Origin: Spirochaetales bacterium
GTDB lineage: Bacteria > Spirochaetota > Spirochaetia > Sphaerochaetales > Sphaerochaetaceae
DNA: 6,441 nt
NCBI GenBank assembly: GCA_022785155.1
Contig: JALFRH010000015.1
Location: forward strand, 1 to 6,441
Direction: 5' to 3'
A program made the position numbers and the translations under genes. The notes below the pieces were generated by a model. It worked only from the letters and a program-made list of their open reading frames with translations, made no database searches and had not been told where the DNA came from. Below, piece by piece: positions 1-5,081 of the stretch. How positions within the stretch are numbered: position 1 is the stretch's first letter; every line of letters begins with the position of its first letter.

Positions 1-31
1 CGTTCTGAGCCAGGATCGAACTCTCCGTCAT
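1..31 (-). rRNA. rrs: 16S rRNA, 5' end only (partial)
   Basis: Read on the minus strand, positions 28-1 contain AGAGTTCGATCCTGGCTCAG followed by AACG, the near-universal first bases of bacterial 16S rRNA. Aligning the AGAG to E. coli position 8 puts mature base 1 near position 31; that end is estimated by homology. The gene continues off the left edge. CTCAGAACG is the form I associate with spirochaetes, whereas many Firmicutes have CTCAGGACG or CTCAGGATG. The base matching E. coli position 14 is C instead of the usual U. Confidence 0.95.
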
Positions 32-36
32 GGAGT

Positions 37-54
37 CCTGCACCGAAGTGCAGG
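37..54 (-). other. UUCG-tetraloop hairpin just upstream of mature 16S
   Basis: On the minus strand a perfect 7-bp stem, CCTGCAC pairing with GTGCAGG, is closed by a C(UUCG)G tetraloop, one of the most stable RNA loops known. It ends about five bases before the predicted 5' end of 16S rRNA. Its position suggests a role in pre-rRNA folding or in marking the 5' processing site. That role is inference; the hairpin is plain in the sequence. Confidence 0.75.
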
Positions 55-190
55 CAGCTTTTCATTCGATTCTGCCTTTCATCTAAACGAACTCGGCTTC
101 TTTTTTATTCTTCTGCCTTTGTTCAGTTCTTGAATTGACAGTAAGCTCAATTATTACAAGCTTCTATCTTCTCTTCCCTTCGCTGATATC

Positions 191-202
191 TCTCAAAAAA
201 CA
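191..202 (-). promoter_or_regulatory. boxA-like rRNA antitermination site
   Basis: The minus strand reads TGTTTTTTGAGA here, close to the boxA of rRNA leaders (TGTTCTTTGAAA type) bound by NusB/NusE to make transcription resistant to Rho. It lies about 45 nt after the predicted rRNA transcription start and about 160 nt before 16S, a normal place for boxA. No convincing boxB hairpin was found beside it. Confidence 0.55.
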
Positions 203-250
203 TCGCACTTGGTTTTCTTTGCTTTCGCTATTTCAACCGCGTGCCTAAGT

Positions 251-280
251 AATCTACAAAATATATCCACAATGTGTCAA
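251..280 (-). promoter_or_regulatory. rRNA operon promoter (-35/-10)
   Basis: On the minus strand a perfect -35 hexamer TTGACA (280-275) is followed after 18 bp by TAGATT (256-251), which matches the sigma-70 -10 box at four of six positions. The predicted start is near position 244, giving a leader of about 210 nt before 16S. A perfect -35 box beside an AT-rich upstream tract is typical of strong rRNA promoters. Confidence 0.75.
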
Positions 281-325
281 CAGTGATTTTCAAAATTTTT
301 TATTTTTTTGTTTTATTCTTTTTTA
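281..325 (-). promoter_or_regulatory. AT-rich UP element of the rRNA promoter
   Basis: The stretch directly upstream of the -35 box is almost pure A and T on the minus strand, in runs of A broken by single G or C and ending in AAAAATTTTGAAAAT. This matches the A-tract/T-tract layout of UP elements, which bind the RNA polymerase alpha C-terminal domains. It abuts the stop codon of the HAD gene at 323-325, leaving no separate spacer. Activity is inferred from composition and position. Confidence 0.6.
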
Positions 326-1096
326 GTCCAAAAGAGCCTTGGCCATTTGACACCAACCATCCCCAGGTCCACCATCTGTTATATAAGTGGGAAGAGTCTC
401 GAATTCATCTCTTCTCTCAGCCACTGTATGCATACCGATGCTGGTAGGAATATATTTAAACAAGGGTTGGTCGTTGAAGGAGTCTCCGCAATATATAGAG
501 TGCTCCATATATTCTTCTTTACTAATATCCAGGGGTCCTTGGAAAAAGTACTCCAAAGATTTCTGTTTGTCGTAGTCTCCGAACCAAGCGTTGATATGAA
601 TGGAGCTCTCGGCCCATGAGGCGCCATAGAGTGTCAAAGTAGATTTCAAAGCCTTGATTTCATATTCATTCATCTTTTTCTTGTCGTAGGCTATATCAAA
701 GACCCTGGCACATTGATCCGAAGAGAGAGGAAGGCCTTCCGTCTTTTCAAGAAGAAGCCTTCTCTTTGAAAAGACTTCTTCCTTATTGATTACTGGGTTT
801 ACAATCTGAACCACGTCTTCGTCTTTACCATGACATATCATCACAGCGCCGCTTTCAGCTATTACTGCGTCCACAGGCCATTGCCTGAGATATGCATCAG
901 ACCAGCCCACGCTTCCACCGGTGACAAGGACAATTGTCCTGCCGCTGGCCTTGATACGCCACATTGCCTCCAATACATCCGGGTAGAGTTTTCCATTCTT
1001 TGTTATGGTGTCGTCTACGTCGCTGATAACAATCTGAAGCCTTTCCTTGTCTTCTTCAGTAAACCCCACGAAAGGGAAACCGCCGTTACCTTTCAT
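323..1096 (-). CDS. HAD-superfamily phosphatase (IIB-type), substrate unknown
   Basis: A 257-residue predicted cytosolic hydrolase with all four HAD motifs: DVDDT with nucleophile D26 and acid/base D28, VTGGS with T59, the lysine K177 in DYDKQK, and the metal-binding GDSFND at 204-209. The large insert between motifs II and III (about 85-165) is a C2-type cap, as in the IIB group (Cof-like, mannosyl-3-phosphoglycerate phosphatase and sucrose-phosphatase-like enzymes). These usually remove phosphate from sugar or polyol phosphates; the substrate cannot be read from sequence. The ATG overlaps the pgsA stop codon (ATGA), with AGGA 8 nt upstream, so the two are probably translationally coupled. 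A link to phosphatidylglycerophosphate dephosphorylation is possible but unproven. No terminator is visible after the stop. Confidence 0.85.
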   Translation of the reverse strand: MKGNGGFPFVGFTEEDKERLQIVISDVDDTITKNGKLYPDVLEAMWRIKASGRTIVLVTGGSVGWSDAYLRQWPVDAVIAESGAVMICHGKDEDVVQIVNPVINKEEVFSKRRLLLEKTEGLPLSSDQCARVFDIAYDKKKMNEYEIKALKSTLTLYGASWAESSIHINAWFGDYDKQKSLEYFFQGPLDISKEEYMEHSIYCGDSFNDQPLFKYIPTSIGMHTVAERRDEFETLPTYITDGGPGDGWCQMAKALLD

Positions 1097-1698
1097 CTTG
1101 TCATTCCTGAAAGGGCTTTACTTTTGATTACGTCCTTTGCATATATTACAAAACTCATAAGGGCGGCAAGGGCGGAAAGGGCATATAGAACGTAGAGCGC
1201 AATGGAATATGCTCCGTTCCAAGATGCTTCGGCTGCTCCTGGAAGGAAGGTCATGAGACAAATATATACAATGGAAAATATGGTCGCCACTGCATACAAT
1301 ACTGTCTTTGATTTTCCGAAGATATTTGCAGGCATGCTCTTTCCGGCATATTTGGCAAGGAGCATCCTTACAAATAATATTGCATACTCCCTCCACATAA
1401 TGATAATGAAGGCCCAAAGAGGCATGATTCCATAGGAGAGGAAACAGACAAAGTATGTAACATGGGAAAGTGTGTCTGCAAAGGGATCCATTACCTTTCC
1501 AAGGTCTGTCACGAGACCTCTCTTTCTTGCAATCTTTCCATCCATCAAATCAGTAAGCTCCGCCACAACATAACACACAAGGCAGATTGCCATGGCAGGA
1601 ATTGCAAGGAATGGGATTTTTTGGGAAATGATAAAAGAAATAAGAAAGACGGGTACCATGACCAATCTGATTACTGTCAATTTATTGGGAAGATTCAT
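1093..1698 (-). CDS. pgsA: CDP-diacylglycerol--glycerol-3-phosphate 3-phosphatidyltransferase (PgsA-like)
   Basis: A 201-residue membrane protein of the CDP-alcohol phosphotransferase family, usual length for PgsA. The full catalytic signature D-x2-D-G-x2-A-R-x8-G-x3-D-x3-D is present: D50, D53, G54, A57, R58, G67, D71 and D75. Hydrophobic segments flank it (about 8-25, 30-47, 80-112, 132-152, 165-186). PgsA joins CDP-diacylglycerol to glycerol-3-phosphate to make phosphatidylglycerophosphate, the committed step to phosphatidylglycerol and cardiolipin. The N-terminal MNLPNKLTVIRLVMVPVF is typical of PgsA. Other family members, such as CDP-inositol-type transferases, are less likely. The start is fixed by a strong AGGAGGAG (1714-1707) 8 nt upstream. 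The gene has its own predicted promoter and its stop codon overlaps the HAD start. The wording ELTDLMDG...FADTLSHVTYF resembles spirochaetal homologues from memory. Confidence 0.88.
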   Translation of the reverse strand: MNLPNKLTVIRLVMVPVFLISFIISQKIPFLAIPAMAICLVCYVVAELTDLMDGKIARKRGLVTDLGKVMDPFADTLSHVTYFVCFLSYGIMPLWAFIIIMWREYAILFVRMLLAKYAGKSMPANIFGKSKTVLYAVATIFSIVYICLMTFLPGAAEASWNGAYSIALYVLYALSALAALMSFVIYAKDVIKSKALSGMTR

Positions 1699-1735
1699 TT
1701 ATTCTTCTCCTCCTATGGCTTATATAGCTATATCA

Positions 1736-1764
1736 AAGATAGTTTGCATATCGATTTTTGTGAA
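1736..1764 (-). promoter_or_regulatory. Predicted promoter of pgsA-HAD
   Basis: On the minus strand TTCACA (1764-1759; five of six to -35) and TATCTT (1741-1736; four of six to -10) are separated by 17 bp. They sit in the 152-bp gap after the thrS terminator and about 30 bp before the pgsA ribosome binding site. The hexamers are imperfect, so confidence is moderate, but some promoter is needed after the terminator. Confidence 0.45.
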
Positions 1765-1799
1765 GTATCGGGGGACAAATACCATCCACTTAAACAATG

Positions 1800-1830
1800 A
1801 AAAAGGGAAGAAAGCAAAACCCTCTTCCCT
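1800..1830 (-). terminator. Hairpin terminator after thrS
   Basis: Perfect 8-bp inverted repeat AGGGAAGA (1804-1811) / TCTTCCCT (1823-1830) with an 11-nt loop, about 20 bp after the thrS stop codon. On the minus strand the stem is followed by TTTT, a short U-tract. On the plus strand it is followed by GTTTTTTTG, a better U-tract, so the hairpin could stop transcription from either side. Confidence 0.65.
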
Positions 1831-1850
1831 GTTTTTTTGTTTCTTTTTGA

Positions 1851-3587
1851 TCAGATCTGCTCTTTGTTGTCGATGACAGAGTGGACTTCCTTGATAAAGT
1901 CGGCAGTAGGAATCAAGTTGGCCTGCTTTCCGTTTCTGTATCTGATGGAAACGAGATTTCCAGCCATTTCCTTCTCTCCGATGATCAACATATATGGAGT
2001 CTTCTGCTTCTGGGCCTTTCTGATCTTAGCATTCATTCTATCGTCAGAGAGGTCGATAGCCACCCTGAAGCCCTCTTTCCTGAGAGTATCGGCAAGAGAC
2101 TTCGAGTAATCATAAGCCATATCGCCTACAGGAATAATGGCAATCTGATCAGGGCTGAGCCATGGTGGGAATGCTCCTGCATAGTTCTCCATAAGGACAC
2201 CGAAGAATCTTTCGATGGATCCCAAGAGAGCTCTGTGGATCATGTATGGTCTCTTTTCGACGCCATCTTTATCCACAAATGTCATGCCGAATCTTTCAGG
2301 AAGGTTGAAGTCGAACTGTACAGTCGAGAGCTGCCACTCTCTACCGATGGCATCTTTGATCTTCAAGTCGATCTTAGGACCATAGAATGCTCCGCCGCCT
2401 TCATCGATGTCATACTTGAGGCCTTCTTTCTCAACAGCCTTCTTCAATGCTTCTGTTGCAGCATTCCACTTCTCAACCTCACCTACGCTCTTTTCAGGCT
2501 TGGTGGAGATGTATGCGTGGATATCGTTGAAGCCGAAGGCATGGAGCATATGGAGTGAGAATCTGAGGACTTCCATAATCTCGTCGTCCATCTGGTCAGG
2601 TGTAACAAAAAGGTGTGCATCGTCCTGAGTAAATCCTCTTACTCTCATGAGACCATGGAGGGAACCGGCCTTTTCATATCTATAGACAGTTCCAAGTTCA
2701 GCCCATCTGCATGGGAGGTCCCTGTAAGACTTCTTTGAGTTCTGATAGATCATGATATGGAAAGGACAGTTCATTGGTTTTACATAGTAGTCTGTGTTGT
2801 CCATTTCCATTGGAGGATACATGGAATCCTTGTAGAAGCCCAAGTGTCCGGAGGTTTCCCAGAGCCAGCTCTTACCTACATGAGGTGTGTAGACCATTTC
2901 ATAACCGTTCTTATAGTGTTCTTCTCTCCAGAACTGCTCGATTGTCTGTCTGATCCTCGCTCCCCTAGGATGCCAGTATACAAGACCAGGACCTGCCTCT
3001 TCATGGAGTGAGAAGAGATCAAGTTCCTTTCCAAGCTTTCTATGGTCTCTCTTCTCGATATCTGCAAGATGATCCATATATGCCTTCAAGTCTTCCTTGC
3101 TGCCCCAAGCTGTGGCATAGATTCTTGTGAGCATCTTGTTCTTCTCGTTTCCTCTCCAATATGCACCGGCAATGGAGAGAAGCTTGAAGCCGTCTGCAAC
3201 CAGGTCTTTTGTAGACTCTACATGTGGTCCCCTGCAAAGATCTGTAAATCCACCCTGAGTGTATGTAGTTACTGTTTCACCCTCTGGAATTGCATCCAAA
3301 AGTTCAAGCTTATACTTCTGGTTCTTGAAGATCTCCCTAGCTTCATCTCTTGTCACTTCTTTTCTGACAAAAGACTTTCCACTATTTATGATCTTTCTCA
3401 TGTTCTTTGTTATGACCTCCAGGTCTGCGTCTGTCAGCGGACGTGGCAGATCAAAGTCATAATAGAATCCATTCTCAATGGCTGGCCCGATTGCAATCTG
3501 TGCATCAGGGAATAATTCGAGAACAGCTTCAGCCATGACGTGGGCTGTCGAATGCCTTAGAGTGCTGAGTTCAATTTCCTTAGCCAT
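1851..3587 (-). CDS. thrS: Threonine--tRNA ligase lacking the TGS domain
   Basis: A 578-residue class II synthetase that charges tRNA-Thr. It starts directly in the editing domain: H12 and H16 (RHSTAHVMAEA), C118 and H122 (LCRGPHV) are the residues that clear mischarged Ser-tRNA-Thr. The catalytic core holds zinc ligands C274 (MNCPFH), H325 (DDAHLF) and H451 (MIHRALLGS), each 60 below E. coli C334/H385/H511. Motif 2 is around RYEKAGSLHGLMRVRGFTQD and motif 3 is GSIERFFGVLMENYAG. The anticodon-binding domain spans about 480-570. Compared with the usual ~640 residues, the N-terminal ~60-residue TGS domain is missing. This is not a misplaced start: AAGGAG (3599-3594) lies 6 nt before the ATG and the T-box terminator lies immediately upstream. 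Expression should rise when uncharged tRNA-Thr accumulates. Confidence 0.97.
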   Translation of the reverse strand: MAKEIELSTLRHSTAHVMAEAVLELFPDAQIAIGPAIENGFYYDFDLPRPLTDADLEVITKNMRKIINSGKSFVRKEVTRDEAREIFKNQKYKLELLDAIPEGETVTTYTQGGFTDLCRGPHVESTKDLVADGFKLLSIAGAYWRGNEKNKMLTRIYATAWGSKEDLKAYMDHLADIEKRDHRKLGKELDLFSLHEEAGPGLVYWHPRGARIRQTIEQFWREEHYKNGYEMVYTPHVGKSWLWETSGHLGFYKDSMYPPMEMDNTDYYVKPMNCPFHIMIYQNSKKSYRDLPCRWAELGTVYRYEKAGSLHGLMRVRGFTQDDAHLFVTPDQMDDEIMEVLRFSLHMLHAFGFNDIHAYISTKPEKSVGEVEKWNAATEALKKAVEKEGLKYDIDEGGGAFYGPKIDLKIKDAIGREWQLSTVQFDFNLPERFGMTFVDKDGVEKRPYMIHRALLGSIERFFGVLMENYAGAFPPWLSPDQIAIIPVGDMAYDYSKSLADTLRKEGFRVAIDLSDDRMNAKIRKAQKQKTPYMLIIGEKEMAGNLVSIRYRNGKQANLIPTADFIKEVHSVIDNKEQI

Positions 3588-3605
3588 ATCTTTCTCCTTA
3601 TAATG

Positions 3606-3665
3606 AATAAAGCCTTTGCAGACTCACCCTTACACTATCTGTGCAAGGACGAAGCTGCAAAGGCT
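3606..3665 (-). terminator. T-box terminator hairpin
   Basis: Perfect 11-bp stem AGCCTTTGCAG (3665-3655) / CTGCAAAGGCT (3621-3611). An inner stem CCTTGCAC/GTGTAAGG extends it, followed by only TTATT. Its 5' arm lies in the antiterminator loop and its inner CCTTGC is the antiterminator 3' strand, so the two folds exclude each other. The U-tract is weak for an intrinsic terminator. Confidence 0.85.
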
Positions 3666-3876
3666 CCGCGGTTCCACCTTGCTTCCCCCTTTTTGAGGGG
3701 ACGCTCAATTTGTGCAGTTGACGCCTACCTACGTCATTCCATACTCGGTTTCCCTTTGAGGAATGCAACTAGGGAGTGGTTTTCACACTTCTGCCCCAGG
3801 TGTCTCACACCCACCTTTCGGAGGACACCTTTCTCTTCGGCGGCGACAAAGTGTTACTCGTCTCCTTCAAACGCTT
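3606..3876 (-). promoter_or_regulatory. Threonine-specific T-box riboswitch (thrS leader)
   Basis: On the minus strand the leader shows T-box parts in order. Stem I has base GGAG (3865-3862)/CTCC (3776-3773), an AGTA (3858-3855) opposite GAA in the specifier loop, helix ACACTT (3854-3849)/AAGTGT (3790-3785), and a distal AGAGA/GGTG region on stem AGGTGTC/GACACCT. The specifier is ACC (3780-3778, Thr) followed by A. A Stem II region follows (CATTCC 3765-3760/GGAATG 3740-3735), then Stem III CCCCT/AGGGG (3700-3686). The antiterminator is GCAAGG (3682-3677), bulge TGGAACC (3676-3670), GCG (3669-3667), paired with CGT and CCTTGC (3651-3643). The competing terminator is described separately. TGGA predicts that the tRNA-Thr discriminator base is U. 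Uncharged tRNA-Thr would stabilise the antiterminator and switch thrS on. Confidence 0.95.
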
Positions 3877-3882
3877 TACCTG

Positions 3883-3912
3883 ATTTTACTCTCTTTCAGC
3901 AAATACTTTCAA
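3883..3912 (-). promoter_or_regulatory. Predicted promoter of the T-box-thrS unit, overlapping the msrC stop
   Basis: On the minus strand TTGAAA (3912-3907) and TAAAAT (3888-3883) each match the sigma-70 hexamers at five of six positions, with an 18-bp spacer. The TAA that begins the -10 box is the msrC stop codon. The predicted start near 3876 falls just before T-box Stem I, as expected. It allows thrS to be transcribed independently of the upstream operon, although read-through is also possible. Confidence 0.65.
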
Positions 3913-4407
3913 GTGTTCAGGAAGATTTGAATCGGATATAAGGGAGGCGGCTCTTTCCAATAATACTCTTTCCCCTTCTCCGAACCTTCCTTTTTCCGGG
4001 CTGTCCACATCAAGGACTCCATATAAATGGCCTTCTTTGATAAGCGGCACCACTATTTCGCTTTTTGATAGAGAAGAACATGCAATATGGCCGGGAAAGA
4101 GCTCGACGTCTTGGACGATGATGGTCTTTCCCTCTGTGGCGCACTTACCGCAGACACCCCTGGAAAACGGTATCTCGGTACAGGCAGGCTCCCCTTGGAA
4201 TGGGCCCAGCACCAATTTACGTCCGCGTCTAAGATAGAAGCCCAGCCAATTGATGGATGGGATATACCACTTGAGGAGAGCAGAAATATTTGAAAGTGTT
4301 GAGACTGCATATAAAGAATCATTCCCTTCCTCCAAGAGAAGGGAAAGATACTCCAACACGGATTTATCGTCTGTTTCCTTATTTCCTGTAAGATAGAGGG
4401 AGAACAT
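3886..4407 (-). CDS. msrC: Free methionine-(R)-sulfoxide reductase (GAF-domain fRMsr)
   Basis: A 173-residue single-GAF-domain enzyme that reduces free methionine-R-sulfoxide, with thioredoxin as the usual reductant. Counting from the ATG at 4407, the three cysteines are C76 (GEPACTEIP), C86 (RGVCGK) and C110 (GHIACSS). Their spacings of 10 and 24 are identical to E. coli YebR/fRMsr C84, C94 and C118. Substrate-pocket acids E117 (SEIVVPL), D133 and D135 (LDVDS) are also present, as are family blocks NWLGFYL and LVLGPFQG. An extra cysteine, C89, lies three residues after C86. The ATG overlaps the rex stop by one base (TGATG), with AGGA 9 nt upstream; a TTG one codon earlier is a less likely start. 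It is probably co-transcribed and coupled with rex. It is cytosolic and repairs oxidised methionine after oxygen exposure. Confidence 0.92.
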   Translation of the reverse strand: MFSLYLTGNKETDDKSVLEYLSLLLEEGNDSLYAVSTLSNISALLKWYIPSINWLGFYLRRGRKLVLGPFQGEPACTEIPFSRGVCGKCATEGKTIIVQDVELFPGHIACSSLSKSEIVVPLIKEGHLYGVLDVDSPEKGRFGEGERVLLERAASLISDSNLPEHLKVFAERE

Positions 4408-5081
4408 CAAATCTCTTCCTCAATATCCATTACAGAGTTCTGGGAATCGAACTTTTTTCTCATTTTTACAGAAAGAACGGCAAAAGAAGTCGCCAAGTCA
4501 GTTCTCTGCATTACTACGCCTGATGGAATCTTCAGATCTTTGGGGGCGAAATTCCATATGCCTTTGATACCGTAACTGATGAGAAGGTCGGCGACTTCCT
4601 GAGCTTTGGAGGCAGGAACTGTAATGACGGCGATGGATATTTTATTTGTCTCTATGAAGACCTTCAGTTTATCCATACCCTGGACCACAAGATCGCCTAC
4701 CATAGTTCCGATCTTCTCTTCGTCATTATCGAAGGCCCCTACGATCCTCAGACCATAGGCAGCAAAGCCTTCATACATACTTATGGCTTTTCCCAAATTT
4801 CCCACACCTACTATCAGTGCCTCTGCAGAGTTGTCCCAGCCAAGGGCATGGGTAATGCTGTCGATCAATTCATCAACAACGAAACCAACCTTTGGTTTTC
4901 CCTCAATTCCGGTACAGGAAATATCTTTTCTTACCTGAATAGGCTTTAGATTAAGTTCATCTGCAAGAACAGTTGCACTGATGTACTCCATTCCTTCAGC
5001 CTGTCTCTGTCTGAGAATTCTCAGATATGACGGGAAACGTTTTACAGATGGAATCGGTACCTGAATCTTATTGTTGTCCAT
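4407..5081 (-). CDS. rex: Redox-sensing transcriptional repressor Rex
   Basis: A 224-residue Rex, usual length. The N-terminal winged helix (about 8-70) has the conserved SVKRFPSYLRILRQ and the recognition segment QVRKDIS. The NAD(H)-binding Rossmann domain (about 86-190) has VGVGNLGKA (91-99), with D118 in GAFDND at the end of the second strand and NFAP at 177-180. The C-terminal swapped helix carries TDLATSFAVLS. Rex binds operators of fermentation and electron-transfer genes when NADH/NAD+ is low and releases them when NADH rises. Wing residues SCTGIEGKPKVGF differ from the SYFG...KRGVGY form of well-studied Rex proteins, so operator preference may differ. The gene overlaps ispH by 14 nt, and GGAGA lies 9 nt before its ATG. 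No operator was recognised in this window. Confidence 0.93.
   Translation of the reverse strand: MDNNKIQVPIPSVKRFPSYLRILRQRQAEGMEYISATVLADELNLKPIQVRKDISCTGIEGKPKVGFVVDELIDSITHALGWDNSAEALIVGVGNLGKAISMYEGFAAYGLRIVGAFDNDEEKIGTMVGDLVVQGMDKLKVFIETNKISIAVITVPASKAQEVADLLISYGIKGIWNFAPKDLKIPSGVVMQRTDLATSFAVLSVKMRKKFDSQNSVMDIEEEI

Noticed and set aside
135..140. TTGACA on the plus strand as a promoter
   Set aside because: No acceptable -10 box follows at 16-18 bp and no plus-strand gene lies downstream.
190..240. Second rRNA promoter or boxB near boxA
   Set aside because: TTGAGA lacks a -10 box at proper spacing, and the GCGAAAGC stem has only two pairs.
1757..1779. TTTGTGA...GGACAAA upstream of pgsA as a Rex operator
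   Set aside because: The half-sites are 23 bp end to end and poorly symmetric; the known Rex site is an 18-bp TTGTGAA-N4-TTCACAA palindrome.
1881..2558. Plus-strand 225-codon open frame inside thrS
   Set aside because: It is the antisense of a fully conserved ThrRS catalytic and anticodon-binding region and shows no recognisable domain.
3603..3941. Plus-strand 112-codon open frame over the thrS leader
   Set aside because: It lies across the T-box structure and the msrC end; its sequence is explained by RNA pairing on the other strand and it matches no protein I recognise.
4408..4410. TTG start for msrC one codon upstream
   Set aside because: The adjacent ATG at 4407-4405 forms the same TGATG junction as secF/ispH and keeps suitable spacing to AGGA.
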